From Cochliopodium minus (lineage: Eukaryota > Discosea > Himatismenida > Cochliopodiidae), in assembly GCA_024220525.1 (NCBI GenBank), contig JAMYWO010000045.1, positions 141,272-205,271 of the forward strand: a stretch of 64,000 nucleotides of DNA, in the 5' to 3' direction. Positions 9,999 to 21,142 of the stretch are shown in pieces. How positions within the stretch are numbered: position 1 is the first letter of the stretch; the number at the start of each line of letters is the position of its first letter. The position numbers and the translations under genes are program-made. The notes under the pieces are model-generated. The model was not told where the DNA came from, searched no databases, and saw only the letters and a list, made by a program, of their open reading frames with translations.

Positions 9999-12900
9999 TC
10001 ACAAAAATATCTTTCTGAGACTCTTCAATCTTGTTCTACTGAGGCAAATGGGGCACTCCAGTTTCTCAGATAAACATTTTTTCCAGCATTCCTCGCAACA
10101 AACATGTCCGCATTTTGCAGATTGAGGGTTCACAACAGAGCTCATACAAACTGGGCATTTATAAGAACTTTTTGAAGAATTTAATTCTTTTGATTTTGAT
10201 TTAACGGAAATCGGGGTGCAGACATCTTCATTATTCATTTTATTTTCGCTGTTAGAAAGTGAATTTGATTTAGCTATTGGAGTTAATTTATTGAGAAATG
10301 AATTTGCAAAATCCTTATTTCTCTCCAAAGATGATTCTTCTTCTTTGAGATCATCATTATAAATATTATTATTATTGTTAAAATCATTTGAATTGGATAA
10401 TTGTTGTCGGAGGTTTTTGAGAGAATTTTGAGAATTATTATTTTTTTGGTGTGAATTATCTTGATCATTTATCTTTTCATCTGATTGATCTGTATCAGGA
10501 AGATATGCTTCCAGAATCTTGGATAGAGGGGAGATGAACTTGTTCTTATAAGTAGGAATAGGTGAATCCACCTTCATATTCACGGAAGGAGAGAGGGGAG
10601 GGCTGGAGTCTCGAGGGGGGTTGTGGTGATCATAATGTAAAGAAACCGGAGAGATCCCTTCAGAAAAAGAGCTTCGATAAAAGGGAGGTGATTCATCAGA
10701 ATTAGGAAGAATGAGGCTAAGATCTAATTTTTTAATGGGAGATTTTATTTCATCTTCCTTCTTTTCATTTTGATCTTCTTCCCTTTTTTCATCATCTTGT
10801 TTGTATTCATCATTAACATCAATATCAATAATGGTGTATTTATTTTTCCCAACACCCTTCTTTCCGTTGTACTCACTGGGTTGGGAAAGATCTCCATCAA
10901 ACGAAGATATTTTTAGTGGTTGAGAATGCGAAGAAGGTTGGGAAGAGCCCTGTGATGAAGCGAGAAAGTTTTGAGAAGAGGAAGAATTCCTTCTTACAGT
11001 GGTGGAAGGAGAAGCAAAGTTGTCATTATTTTGAGTGTTTTGACTGTTGTTTTGAGAGTTATTTTGAGACAAAGGTGTAGTGTGGGCCACAAAGATGGAA
11101 GCCTGTGAGGTTGATTTTACATTGTTTGTGGAAGGAGAAAGAAAAGAGGAGACAAAAGAGGAGTTTTTACTAATATTGGAAGAAGTGTTTTTGTTAGGAG
11201 TGTTGATGCTGAGAAAATTACCTCTTTTATCAGAGGAAGATCTCGTTAAAGAATCGTTCTTATCACTGGTCTCACTGAAGGAGTTGTGCAAACTGTGTTT
11301 CTTGTTATTTTCATTTGGAGACAAGAAATTAGCAGCGAAAAGGTTGGGTGCAGATTGATGGCTCATCTTTGGTAAGTTACGAGGAGAAAAAGAAACTTTT
11401 TTGCCGGTGATCAAATCTTGGGTGATGATCTTTTTCTTTGTCTTTTCGTTTGACTTTGCTTTTGTGCTGGGCTGGGAGCTGGACTCATAAGATTTTCTGC
11501 CACCTGATTTTTTGAGAGGAGAAACCAAGGTGTTTCCAGCAAGAAGCTTTCTCTTATCAACAGTGGACACTTTTGATTTTTTGGGAGATCTGTTTTCTTC
11601 ATTTTCTTTGTCATCGATATCTTAAAAAAAAAAAAATTAAAAAAGATTTTCGAAAAATTGAATTCTTGGAAATAATAAAGATTTAATAATATTTCATTCC
11701 ATTTTCATTTGTTCATACCATCTTTGTCGTTGTCAGATTGAGAGGAGGAGAAAGATTTTTTGTTTTGAGAAGAATGGACCTCATCTTCGAGTAGCCTCTT
11801 CTTTTTCTCAGAAGAACCGCCCTGAGAAGAAAAGTCTTGTTGATCAACACCGGAAGAAACGATCTGAGAAGAAGAATAAAATTTCTTTTTGGTCTTTCTG
11901 TTGACAGGTTCAGAATCATCCTCAACATCTTCTTCATTTTTGACAGAAGAAGGGAGATCGTTTTCGGTTTTGATGGAGAAAGAATTTTGAGAAGAATTAG
12001 AAGTATTGTTTCTTTCAATGATATTAAATTTATTTACAACTTTTTCTCCACTGTTCTCAGGTGTTGTAGAATTGAGTCTTTTTGAGGGAGATGGAGTAGA
12101 ATCCACTTCGTTATTTTGAATGGGAGAAAACTCTTCCAAAACTTCAATTGTGCGTTTGTTTTGGCTGTTGGATCCAACAGGAGTCTTGCTAGTCAAAGAA
12201 GAGTTCTGAGACACAGAATTATTATTGGTCCTATCATTAGTGTTATTTTCTGTCTCGATTTTTATTTTGACGTCAGAAAGTTGTGAAGACTGAGTAGAAC
12301 CACTCTCTTTTTCCTTTTTCTCTTTGAGACTTTGGCAAATCTTTTCGTATTGGGCAGAAAACTTGGAGGGAATGAATTGCACAAAATTGGTTAGCAAATC
12401 AAAATGCTCGCCGAAAGTGTTGACTGCCATTCCAATGAGAGCTTGAGGGGCGATCTTTTGAGCCTTGAAATCTTTGATGGCAGTTTGAAAAGTTTTGTAT
12501 TGCTTCATGTTGAGCTTTTTTTTGGCTTCTTTGATGAAATCTAGTGCTTTTCTCTTTTTCTCTTCATTTTGTTTCTTTTTATCCTCTTCTTCCTTCAACT
12601 TTTCGTCCTTCTGTTCTTTTTTGAGCTTGCTGAGAAAGTTTTCGAGATTGTTGGACTGATTTTGGATGGATTGCAAAGATTTTTGATGGTCAGACTCAAC
12701 AGAAAGGTTTGGATTAGGATTGAAATTTTCGAGATTCTTGAAAAAACTTCTGATTTCAAGCTGCAAAGAAGGGTATCTTTCATGGATTTTGATGTAAGGC
12801 CTCAACCAAGAAGAGATCTCCTGTCTTTTGCCAGAAAATCTCTCGTCACAAAGAATGATGGCACCATAGTCGTTTCTGTGTCTGATAACTCTACCTATAG

Positions 12901-15297
12901 CTTGGTTGACTGCTCTCATCCCCTGTTGGCTGTACCATTCATTACCAGAGACAAACTTTTTCTTCTCTAATTGTAATTCCAACCCATCAATGTTAGAAGG
13001 TTGTTGGTTTTGGAGACTAATTTGGTTGGTGAGATAAGCTTTCTTAAGAACAACTTTGGGATCCTTGATGGAAGGATAAGGAAGACCTGTCGAAGAATTT
13101 TTTTTTAAAGAAAAAAATGATACAAAAAAAAGGTATTTTTACCAGTGATAACTACAGCCCTACCATTCTCATTTGCAAAATCCAAACCCTCACTGACTTT
13201 ACCACGACAGACAGCAAAAAAAACAGCACCAGTGTTTGTTTTATCTTTGATCTTCTGGTAAAAATCATCAATAGCAAACTGAAACTGATGGGATGTTTTC
13301 GGTTCGATGACGGGATGTTTGTATTGACAAATTTGATCCCACAAGCAACTCTCATTCTTGTTTTGCTTATTGCTTTCCTTCCAACATTCGACAGCACCAG
13401 AAAGAGCAGAATAAGAAGGGAAGAAAACCAAGAGACCATCGGGTATGGTTTTTGCGAGGTCGGAAATAAGCCTACCCAACTCCAGTTTGTAGTCTAGCCT
13501 ATCTCTGGTGTTGTAAGAAGAGTTTAGGGAAACACCTGTAGGTCCATGAGTGAGGACAGAAATAAAGATCTGTTTGGGATGAATGACGTGGGTGTTCTCT
13601 AGTCTCACAGGGAACATCAAGCCAAACTCTGCAGAGACAGAATCCATGGGAGACAAAGTACCAGAAGTGAAAATGAGATTTCTTACTTTAGCGTCTTTTA
13701 ACTGTTGAATGGCCAAGCTGGGACTGAAACACCAATATGAAAGGATCTTCGTGTTGGTCTCTCTTTGGTTACCGTTTTCGTTGATGGGATAATGTATGTG
13801 GACTTTGTAGTGCTTATCAAACTCATCACCGATGTCGGGCTTGAACATGACCTTGATGGCAGAGTTTAAAGTGTGGAGGGGGTTTTGTTGGTGGATGGTA
13901 ACACTGTTGTTGTTGGTTTCGGTTTGGAAGAGGAGCACCTTATCAATCGCCATCACAATTTCTCCCACAGTATCCCAAGTTATCCCCACACTCTCGAACA
14001 GATCGAACACGTACTTCCCACTCTCTGTTTTCCCAGCACTTGTAGAAGAGGATAGGTTCCTACTGTCTCCCAGATTGATCGAAAAAATCTTCTTTTGCAG
14101 ATCAATCAAACAGTTTTTGAGCTTGGTTATGTAGCTGATCTCACTCACTGAATTGCTCAAAAGTTCCTTGAGTATTGTGCTTTTTTCTTCTGGCTTTTGA
14201 TCATTTTCCCCTTTATCCATTTTTTCTTCAATGTTGCTATCTGTGACAGATGTGGTAGGTGGATGGTTTTCTACAATGTTCACTTTGTGATTATTATTAT
14301 TTTCATTATCTTCCCCGCCAAAATTATTCATATTTTCAAGACAACCAATAATTTGAGAAATACAAAAAGTGATGTCATCAGTGGAGATATCAAAGGATGC
14401 AGATTCCATACATACTGATTCCAAATTATGTGCTTCATCGAATATCACTATGCTATTTTCCACTTCTATCCCAAAACTATTCCTCATATTTGCATCAATC
14501 AAATAATTATAAGGCAAAAAGATGATATCTGCAGTCTTTTGCCTTTCTCTGGAAAGATAATAAGGACATAGATGATTTTTTTGTCCTATATTTACAATTT
14601 CCTCTATATCCATCACCACTTGTGGATGATCAACTTTCGCAGCATAATCTATTGATTGATATTTGGAATTTATATATTTTAAAGAGAAAGCATAATTTTA
14701 CCTTTGACATTTGAATGATATGAACATTTTTGATTCGATACAAGTGATCTACATAAATAATTTTGTTGATTATTTGATGGTATTTTCGATACTCTTGGAT
14801 TAATGCAATATTGTTTCCTTGATCCCAAAACACACATCTTTGGATTATAACTTGTTCTTCCCAATTCTTTTACCACTTGATTCAATTGTGAATGTGTTCT
14901 TGTTGCATATATAATTTTTGGGGGTTTAATTAGGCTGAGTGGTTGCATGTTATTTTCTGTATTCATCTCTGGATTATCGTTTATTTGGGATAGATGTTGT
15001 TGTATCGTCTTTTTGTTCTCTTTATTGATTTTTCTATTCTTTTTTTCCAACCATGCAAGGCAAGATGTTAATATACATAATGTTTTACCTGTTCCAGTTG
15101 GACTTTCGAGCAATGAATCATGTTTCTATTCGAATAAATAAAAATTGAAACAATATATTGGTTATATTTTAGAATATTTTCAATTTTACAAATTTAATAC
15201 TCTCCAATACTTTTGCCATGAAATCAATTTGACAAGGATATGGATTATGGGGAAATCTGACTTCATATCCATTTATAATAAGTGGCTTATCATTCAT
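9999..15297 (-). CDS. RTEL1: RTEL1 DNA helicase (XPD/FANCJ family) with harmonin-N-like and RING domains
   Basis: Five exons (15190-15297, 14702-15125, 13143-14648, 11719-13086, 9999-11620) close exactly to 1675 residues. N-terminus: Q-motif region INGYEVRFPHNPYPCQ, Walker A ESPTGTGKT, YATRTHSQL, and the Fe-S cysteines (CVLGSRKQYC, YLCRSLVSNQKC, HLCPYYL). Further along are DEAH in IFDEAHN and motif VI QAIGRVIRHRNDYG. After the helicase come a Lys/Glu coiled stretch, a harmonin-N-like domain (KKLNMKQYKTFQTAIKDFKA), long Ser/Asn-rich disordered linkers, and a C-terminal RING (CPVC..CGHVCCEEC..CPIC). The domain order matches metazoan RTEL1, which dismantles D-loops and telomeric loops and restrains recombination. 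It is divergently paired with RAD51. Confidence 0.95.
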
Positions 15298-15638
15298 TTT
15301 TTTTTATTTTTACAATTTTCTAGGAAAAATAAATAGAAATAGTGAATTTGAAAGGAAAAATAAAAAATTGATTCAAACAAATTTTGAACAATGGAAATAA
15401 AGGGTTCTTTCTGCAACTGAAAAAAAGAAATTTATTTAATTTAAATATAATATTACAAGAAAATATTTGAAAAATTTATATATGCTGATATTATTTATAA
15501 TTTTTCAAATTAAAATAAATAAAAAATAAAAAAAAAATTCAAAGGTAAAATAACTTTAAAAACTTGCTTTATATCTTATACTCTAATATTAGTATTTTAT
15601 CAACACTTTTAGAATCAAAAATTTAAAATAAATTACAA
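15298..15638. promoter_or_regulatory. Shared 341-bp divergent promoter region of RTEL1 and RAD51
   Basis: The minus-strand RTEL1 ATG (15295-15297) and the plus-strand RAD51 ATG (15639) are separated by 341 bp with no other gene. The sequence is AT-rich with long A and T runs. No specific factor site is claimed. The arrangement implies a bidirectional promoter. Confidence 0.5.
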
Positions 15639-16849
15639 ATGTCAAAATCCAAAAAAAAAGTAGAGGAAAAGGAAGAGACTGTGGTGCAAGAAGAGGAAGA
15701 TTGTGGACCAAAACCTATTCAAGAATTGGAAGAACATGGTATTGGAGCAGGAGATGTTAAGAAATTACAAGCTGCTGGATATCATACCGTACAATCTGTT
15801 GCATATACTCCAAAGAAAACATTAATCCAAGTAAAAGGAATAAGCGATGCAAAAGCAGACAAGATACTAGCTGCAGGTAATATATTTTATTGAATTCGAT
15901 TATAACTGAAATTATAACATATATTTTTTAGCATCAAATCTTATAAATATGGGATTTACAACTGCTGGAGAAGCTCATAAAATCCGTGAAGATATCATTC
16001 AAATTACAACAGGATCAAAGGAATTGGATAAATTGCTTGAAGGTAAAAAAAAAATTTATCAATTTATCAGTTTATCATAATGTAATAACATTTTAATCTT
16101 AAATTCGAATAGGTGGAATTGAAACTGGATCTATTACTGAATTATTTGGAGAGTTTAGAACAGGAAAAACACAATTATGCCATCAATTATGTGTTACTGC
16201 ACAATTGGGAACTGATGTTGGTGGAGGACAAGGAAAAGCAATGTACATTGATACTGAAGGAACCTTCAGACCTGGTAAGAAAATTCAAATTCCACTGATT
16301 TCTTTAACTAATTCACCTTTTTTTTTTTAAACAGAAAGATTAATTTCAATAGCAAAGAGATATGGATTAAATGAAGAAGAAACTCTTGATAATGTTGCTT
16401 ATGCAAGAGCTCACAACAGTGATCATCAAACAAAATTGCTTCTCCAAGCATCCGCAATGATGGTTGATAGCAGATTTTCTTTGTTGATTGTGGATTCTGC
16501 AACTGCTTTGTACAGAACAGATTACAGTGGTCGTGGAGAATTATCCGCAAGACAAATGCACTTGGCTAAATTCATGCGTGGGTTGCAAACATTAGCTGAT
16601 ACATACGGTGTTGCTGTTGTAATCACCAATCAAGTAGTTGCGACTGTTGATGGAAGTGCTATGTTTGCTGCAGATCCAAAGAAACCAATCGGAGGAAACA
16701 TCATTGCCCATGCTTCAACCACCAGATTGTCATTCAGAAAGGGAAGAGGTGAACAAAGAATTTGTAAAGTTTATGATTCCCCTTGTCTCCCTGAAAATGA
16801 GGCAACGTTCGGTATTTATGCTGATGGTATATCCGATGCCCGAGATTAA
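15639..16849 (+). CDS. RAD51: RAD51 recombinase
   Basis: Four exons (15639-15876, 15932-16042, 16113-16274, 16335-16849) close to 341 residues, the usual RAD51 length. An acidic/Lys-rich N-terminus is followed by the HhH domain ([20 protein letters not shown]). The ATPase core has Walker [22 protein letters not shown] across intron 3, [14 protein letters not shown], Walker [20 protein letters not shown], and L2-loop [28 protein letters not shown] follows. It forms nucleoprotein filaments for strand exchange. Details ([17 protein letters not shown]) favour RAD51 over DMC1. The HhH domain and all ATPase motifs are intact. Confidence 0.97.
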
Positions 16850-17017
16850 AAAAAGAAGCTTTTTTTTCCTCAAGTATTTAGTGTTTAAATTGAATAATAA
16901 GTATTAAAGTGATTTTAAAAAAACAATTTCTCATATTCATTGGATATTTATTGGGAAAAAGAAAAAAAATTTATTTCAATCTAATACTTTTATTGGAGAA
17001 TATCAATTAAATCATTC

Positions 17018-17557
17018 TTAATTTTGCAATCCTGTCAATTTCTTTACTCTTTGCATTATATAATCTTTAGATTCTTCATATGGATGTTCTTTTGAAGGAA
17101 TTTCCAATATTGCTGGAATAATTTTATCATAATCATCCAAAAGATGTCTAATATCATCTGCAATCTGTATATATAAAAAGAATGTTTATAAATTTGATTT
17201 AAAATTTTTTTTGATTACAAATTGGGAAATGAGGAGGACACCAATAGGCACATCAGTTTTAGAAGGATTGGTGAATCTTATAAAAGCTTCTTCAATTTGT
17301 TTTTGTGTGGTTTCTTTTATTTTTATTGAGAGATAAATAAATATTTTATATTCATATAAAAAGAGCAAATAATATTTTTAAAAGTTGAATGAATATCTCA
17401 ATAAAAATAATTAAAATTCATCTTTACTTTTATCAACAACCAAATAATTGGTTCTTCTTTTAATATCAGTGTGCCCAACACCAGTCAAAAGTAATCCAGT
17501 GACAGTATCTTCATCAGCAATTATTCCAATCAATGCAGTTTTAGATTGTTGTTTCAT
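17018..17557 (-). CDS. ATP6V1F: V-type ATPase subunit F
   Basis: Three exons (17428-17557, 17219-17313, 17018-17164) close to 123 residues; human subunit F is 119. Key stretches are IGIIADEDTVTGLLLTGVGH, NYLVVDK, QIEEAFIRFTN, IGVLLISQFVIADDIRHLL, and AILEIPSKEHPYEESKDYI. Subunit F is part of the central rotor stalk of the V1 sector and couples ATP hydrolysis to proton pumping in acidic organelles. The start is the first ATG (MKQQSKTALIG). The gene is divergent from the PhyH-like gene, 140 bp away. Confidence 0.94.
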
Positions 17558-17697
17558 ATTGGCCTATAAATATAATTTTCAAAAAGATTTTTTTTTTTTA
17601 TAATTATTTTAAACAATCAAAAATTTTTTTTTTAAAAAAAGGAAAGAGAAAATTCTTATACTGCTTCATTATACAATCATTGAAATACATTTTTAAA

Positions 17698-19816
17698 ATG
17701 GGTAATTCATCTTCTAATAATAATCCTCAGGAAAATAAGATCGAAAAAGATCTCGATCCTTTGGTTGACTATGCAAACGCAACACTTGAATCATTAAAAA
17801 ATCCAAAGAATCTATTGGAAAAGGTGTGATAGAAACAAAAATATTTTCAAATTTTGCTAAATTTATTTTAATCAATTAAAACGAAAATAAGAAATAAATA
17901 TAAAAAATTCATCCTCAAATTGAACATAAATTCATTTTTCAAAATTAGGAATTAAAAGCAGAATTGTTTCTAGAGAATGATAGAAGCAACCAAAAAATGA
18001 TAGACTGCGAAGAAAACAACATTTTGGTAGAGCCAGTCGATAACAGCGAGTACCCATACAACTACGAAAGGCTGGAAGTTCCTAAAGACGAAGAGGGATA
18101 CGTAGTAGCATTCGAAGTATCGCAAGGAGATGAGATCAAAGAGTTTTTCGATAAGTATGGAGTTGTTGTCGTTAAAAATGTGGTAACCGAGGAAGATTGC
18201 AATAATTCCGTCGAAGAGTTTTGGGATTTTCTTGAAAGGCAATTTTTTTTTTTTTAAAATCATTACATTCTTAAATTTAAACATTTTTTTTAAATAATAG
18301 GCATAACAAGGGTTTAGACAGAAACAACAAAGGTAGGATGTATTCTTTTTAGTATTTTCAGTTAATATTTATTAACTCTTAAAAGCTTCTTGGGTAAAAT
18401 TATTATTTTTTATTCTATAATTTTCATTAAACAAATTTTATTATTAAAAAAAAAAAAAAAGACTTTCTTTTGGCCTTCTTTAGCGTAAAAAATTATAACT
18501 TTAAGAACAAAATTTTTTTTATTTTTTTTATTTTGGTAGAAAAATGGGAATTTGCGGGAACACCATCATTTGCTCCCAACAGATGTTCAAAAACAGGCTC
18601 AACATTAATGTCCACAAAACTTTTTCTTATTTATTCGAACACGACCAACTGTGGGTCAATCTTGGTAAAAAATTAATTTAATTTTTAATATTTATAAATT
18701 AAAAATTTTTTTTTAAATAAACTTGATTCATTTTTTTTTTTTTAAGGGAGAATAAATTTGATGAGACCCACCATTGTGAACATGAAACAAAGTGAGATCG
18801 AGCTTATTGAGAAGATGAAAAAAGAAACAAGCAGGAAAGACATTTTCAATTTACTTGAAGAATACAAAAAAACAAAGTTTGAAGGTGAAGAAAATTAAAA
18901 TAAAAAAGAATAAAAAAAAAAAGAATCAAAAAAATCAATTCAAACTAACTATAAACTTTTAAATCGCAAATAATATATTAGAGGATCCTGAAAAACAAGT
19001 GGAAATGGAGAAGTGGAAAACCATATCTGAGTGGCTCCATTGGTAAATTATAATTTAAATTATCTCATTTAAAATTTGTTGACAAAAACTAACTTTAAGG
19101 GATATGCAAGTAACCAAATTTTTATATTTTTTTTTCAATTCCAACCAACTTTTTCTAAAACTAGCCCCATACTGGAAAAGCAACTACTTTTTCGTGGAAA
19201 GTGAATGACAGAAGTGCAAATAGAGGTAAAAAATTTTTTTTTTTCTTTTTAAATTTAAATCAATCTTTTATTTTTACATTCAAGGTTATGACTTGTTGAA
19301 AGTACAAGGTATTTTGGCAGTAGTGGATTGTAGCGATAAAGAAGGTGGTTTTCATTGCGTGCCTGGATTTCAGCACCACATCCGTGGTTGGGCGAATCAC
19401 CACCCAAAGTTGTTTGACAACAAACAAAGGGAAACCACTGTCCAAGTTCCTCAAGGTAAAAAAATTCTTTTTTTTTCTTTTATTTTCATTCTTATTTCTT
19501 TTTAATATTTAGATGATCCTATGAGAAAAGATATTCAAACAATGCCAATTAGAAAGGGTTCTCTTTTGATTTGGAACACAAAACTACCACACGGAAATTT
19601 CCCCAACTCAAGGCAAGATATTAGTATTAAAATTAGAAATGAGTCTTTTATTTAACTTTTTATTCTCACAGCAATAAACCACGTATGATACAGTATATCA
19701 AAATGAGATCTTCCAAAGATCCTTCTATTTTGCCTTTCTGTGACAGCTCCTATCTTCCTGAAGGCTTGGAACTTGATGATCGTGAAAAAAAGTTATTGGG
19801 AATTGAAAAATACTAA
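17698..19816 (+). CDS. PhyH-family Fe(II)/2-oxoglutarate dioxygenase, possibly N-myristoylated
   Basis: Thirteen exons close exactly to 429 residues: 17698-17823, 17949-18238, 18301-18332, 18386-18393, 18462-18484, 18540-18664, 18747-18884, 18982-19042, 19100-19109, 19165-19225, 19285-19455, 19513-19612, 19672-19816. The N-terminus MGNSSS fits an N-myristoylation signal. The core shows DKYGVVVVKNVV, RNNKASWTFFWPSLAKMG, DQLWVNLGRINLMRPT, the metal-binding HxD in LHWDMQ, and the distal His in KLPHGNFPNS, then PRMIQYIKM. This is the phytanoyl-CoA-hydroxylase-like fold; the substrate is unknown. Odd features: an 8-nt exon (18386-18393), a 10-nt exon (19100-19109), and two introns with GC donors (18239, 19613). 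A longer open frame across exon 6 is a decoy. Confidence 0.82.
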
Positions 19817-20061
19817 TTGGAAATAAATTGGTCAAAAAAAATCCTCCAATTAAATTCATTTGTTTTAATTGCTTTACAATGATTTTTTTATTTTTTCAAT
19901 TGGTCAAGAGTTGAAAAATTATTTATGTAAAGATTTTTTGTGTCAAAAATAAATAAAAAAAAATCATGTCACATCGATTTGACACTAAAAAAAAAAAATG
20001 AAACACAAATACTTACTCAATATTTATACCCATTTAAATAAATAGAGGTAAAATTATAAAA

Positions 20062-21017
20062 ATGAAAGCTATTCCCAAAGAAGAAGAAAATATGGATTTG
20101 TCTTCATCGGAAGATGATGAATATAATAATATAAATGAGTTAAAAGCAAAAAATGAGACCTTTTCAGACGAATATCTCAATAAGAATTGGATGACTAATC
20201 TCATAATTGATAATTTAAGAGAATTTGAAAACAAAAAGAGAATCTCTAAAGATTTTTTAAAAGAAGAGAATTTAGATAATCTAATTCAAAACATTCAGAA
20301 AAATGTTGTGGTCAAAGCGATAAAAGGAGCCTTGATTCGTAGCGAAAAGTCTTATTATCTTGGAAAAGATAATTTTGGAGGACAATTAGAGATGATTGTT
20401 TACAATGATCTTGTGGTCTTTCAGATCTTTAATCTATTCGAAGGACAGAAGCAAATTTATTTCGATGTAAATGATGTGAACTACATAGGATGTCTTGGCT
20501 ACAATCTCTCTGGTGTTTTGGACTTTATGAATCTCACCATTACGAGAGGGAGACCAGTAATATTTTTATATTCTATAAATTTAAGTGAAATAATGTGATT
20601 ATCTTAGATAAGTCTAGCTAAGAAAGGAAATAAGCAATTTCTTGCTTTGCTTTTGTAAAATTTGATTAATTTTCAATATTTTTTATATTTTCTTTCAATT
20701 TCAGGCAATATAACAAAATCATTTCCCTTATTACTCCATATAATGAGGAGGATCCTTTCAATACCAATATCATCTTTGTATGCATTTCTATCAAGAAAGA
20801 ATCTTGCTATTTCAAGTCAAGCCAAAATTTTCTCATTTCCAAAAATGTTCCTGATTTCACTGCACCTGAAAATGGAGAAGATTATAATTTCGTTATTGCA
20901 ATTCAATCCAATAATTTTGACAAAATGTTTTCCCTTTTGGAAAATGCGAGAATCAAAGAGAAATTTCCTCAATTGAGTGATGTGATTGAAAATTATAAAT
21001 CATTCAAATTGAAATGA
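20062..21017 (+). CDS. Conserved-looking protein of unknown function
   Basis: Three exons (20062-20556, 20623-20654, 20705-21017) close to 279 residues. The N-terminal 40 residues are acidic and Ser-rich (MDLSSSEDDEYNN). The rest alternates beta-like stretches (GGQLEMIVYNDLVVFQIFNLF, NTNIIFVCISIKK) with a helical C-terminus (FDKMFSLLENARIKEKFPQL), compatible with a PH-like or GRAM-like fold, but no family is recognised. The 32-nt middle exon was placed by phase and gives TRGRPKGNKQFLALLQYNK across the joins. There are no TM segments or signal peptide, so the protein is likely cytosolic or nuclear. Confidence 0.6.
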
Positions 21018-21142
21018 TCACCTTTTTATGAAAATTATATTTTGCTTTTTGATCAATTTGAGTTTATTTTTTTAATAAAACATAAAATCAAAAATATTAA
21101 AAAAAAAAATTAAAATTGTTTTGATTGTATATTTGGGAAAAA

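Noticed and set aside
11080-11358. Plus-strand open frame inside the RTEL1 gene
   Set aside because: It lies antisense to the Ser-rich disordered exon of RTEL1, has Leu/Glu bias from the complement, and no domain.
13117-14134. Several 60-126 codon open frames antisense to the RTEL1 helicase exon
   Set aside because: They are complements of conserved helicase motifs; the sense frame is clearly the gene.
16638-16907. Second plus frame overlapping RAD51 exon 4
   Set aside because: Shadow of the RAD51 frame, with no homology.
18470-18676. Long plus frame with KWEFAGTPSFAPN
   Set aside because: The neighbouring frame (KMGICGNTIICSQQMF...DQLWVNLG) joins in phase with flanking exons and matches the PhyH family; the longer frame does not.
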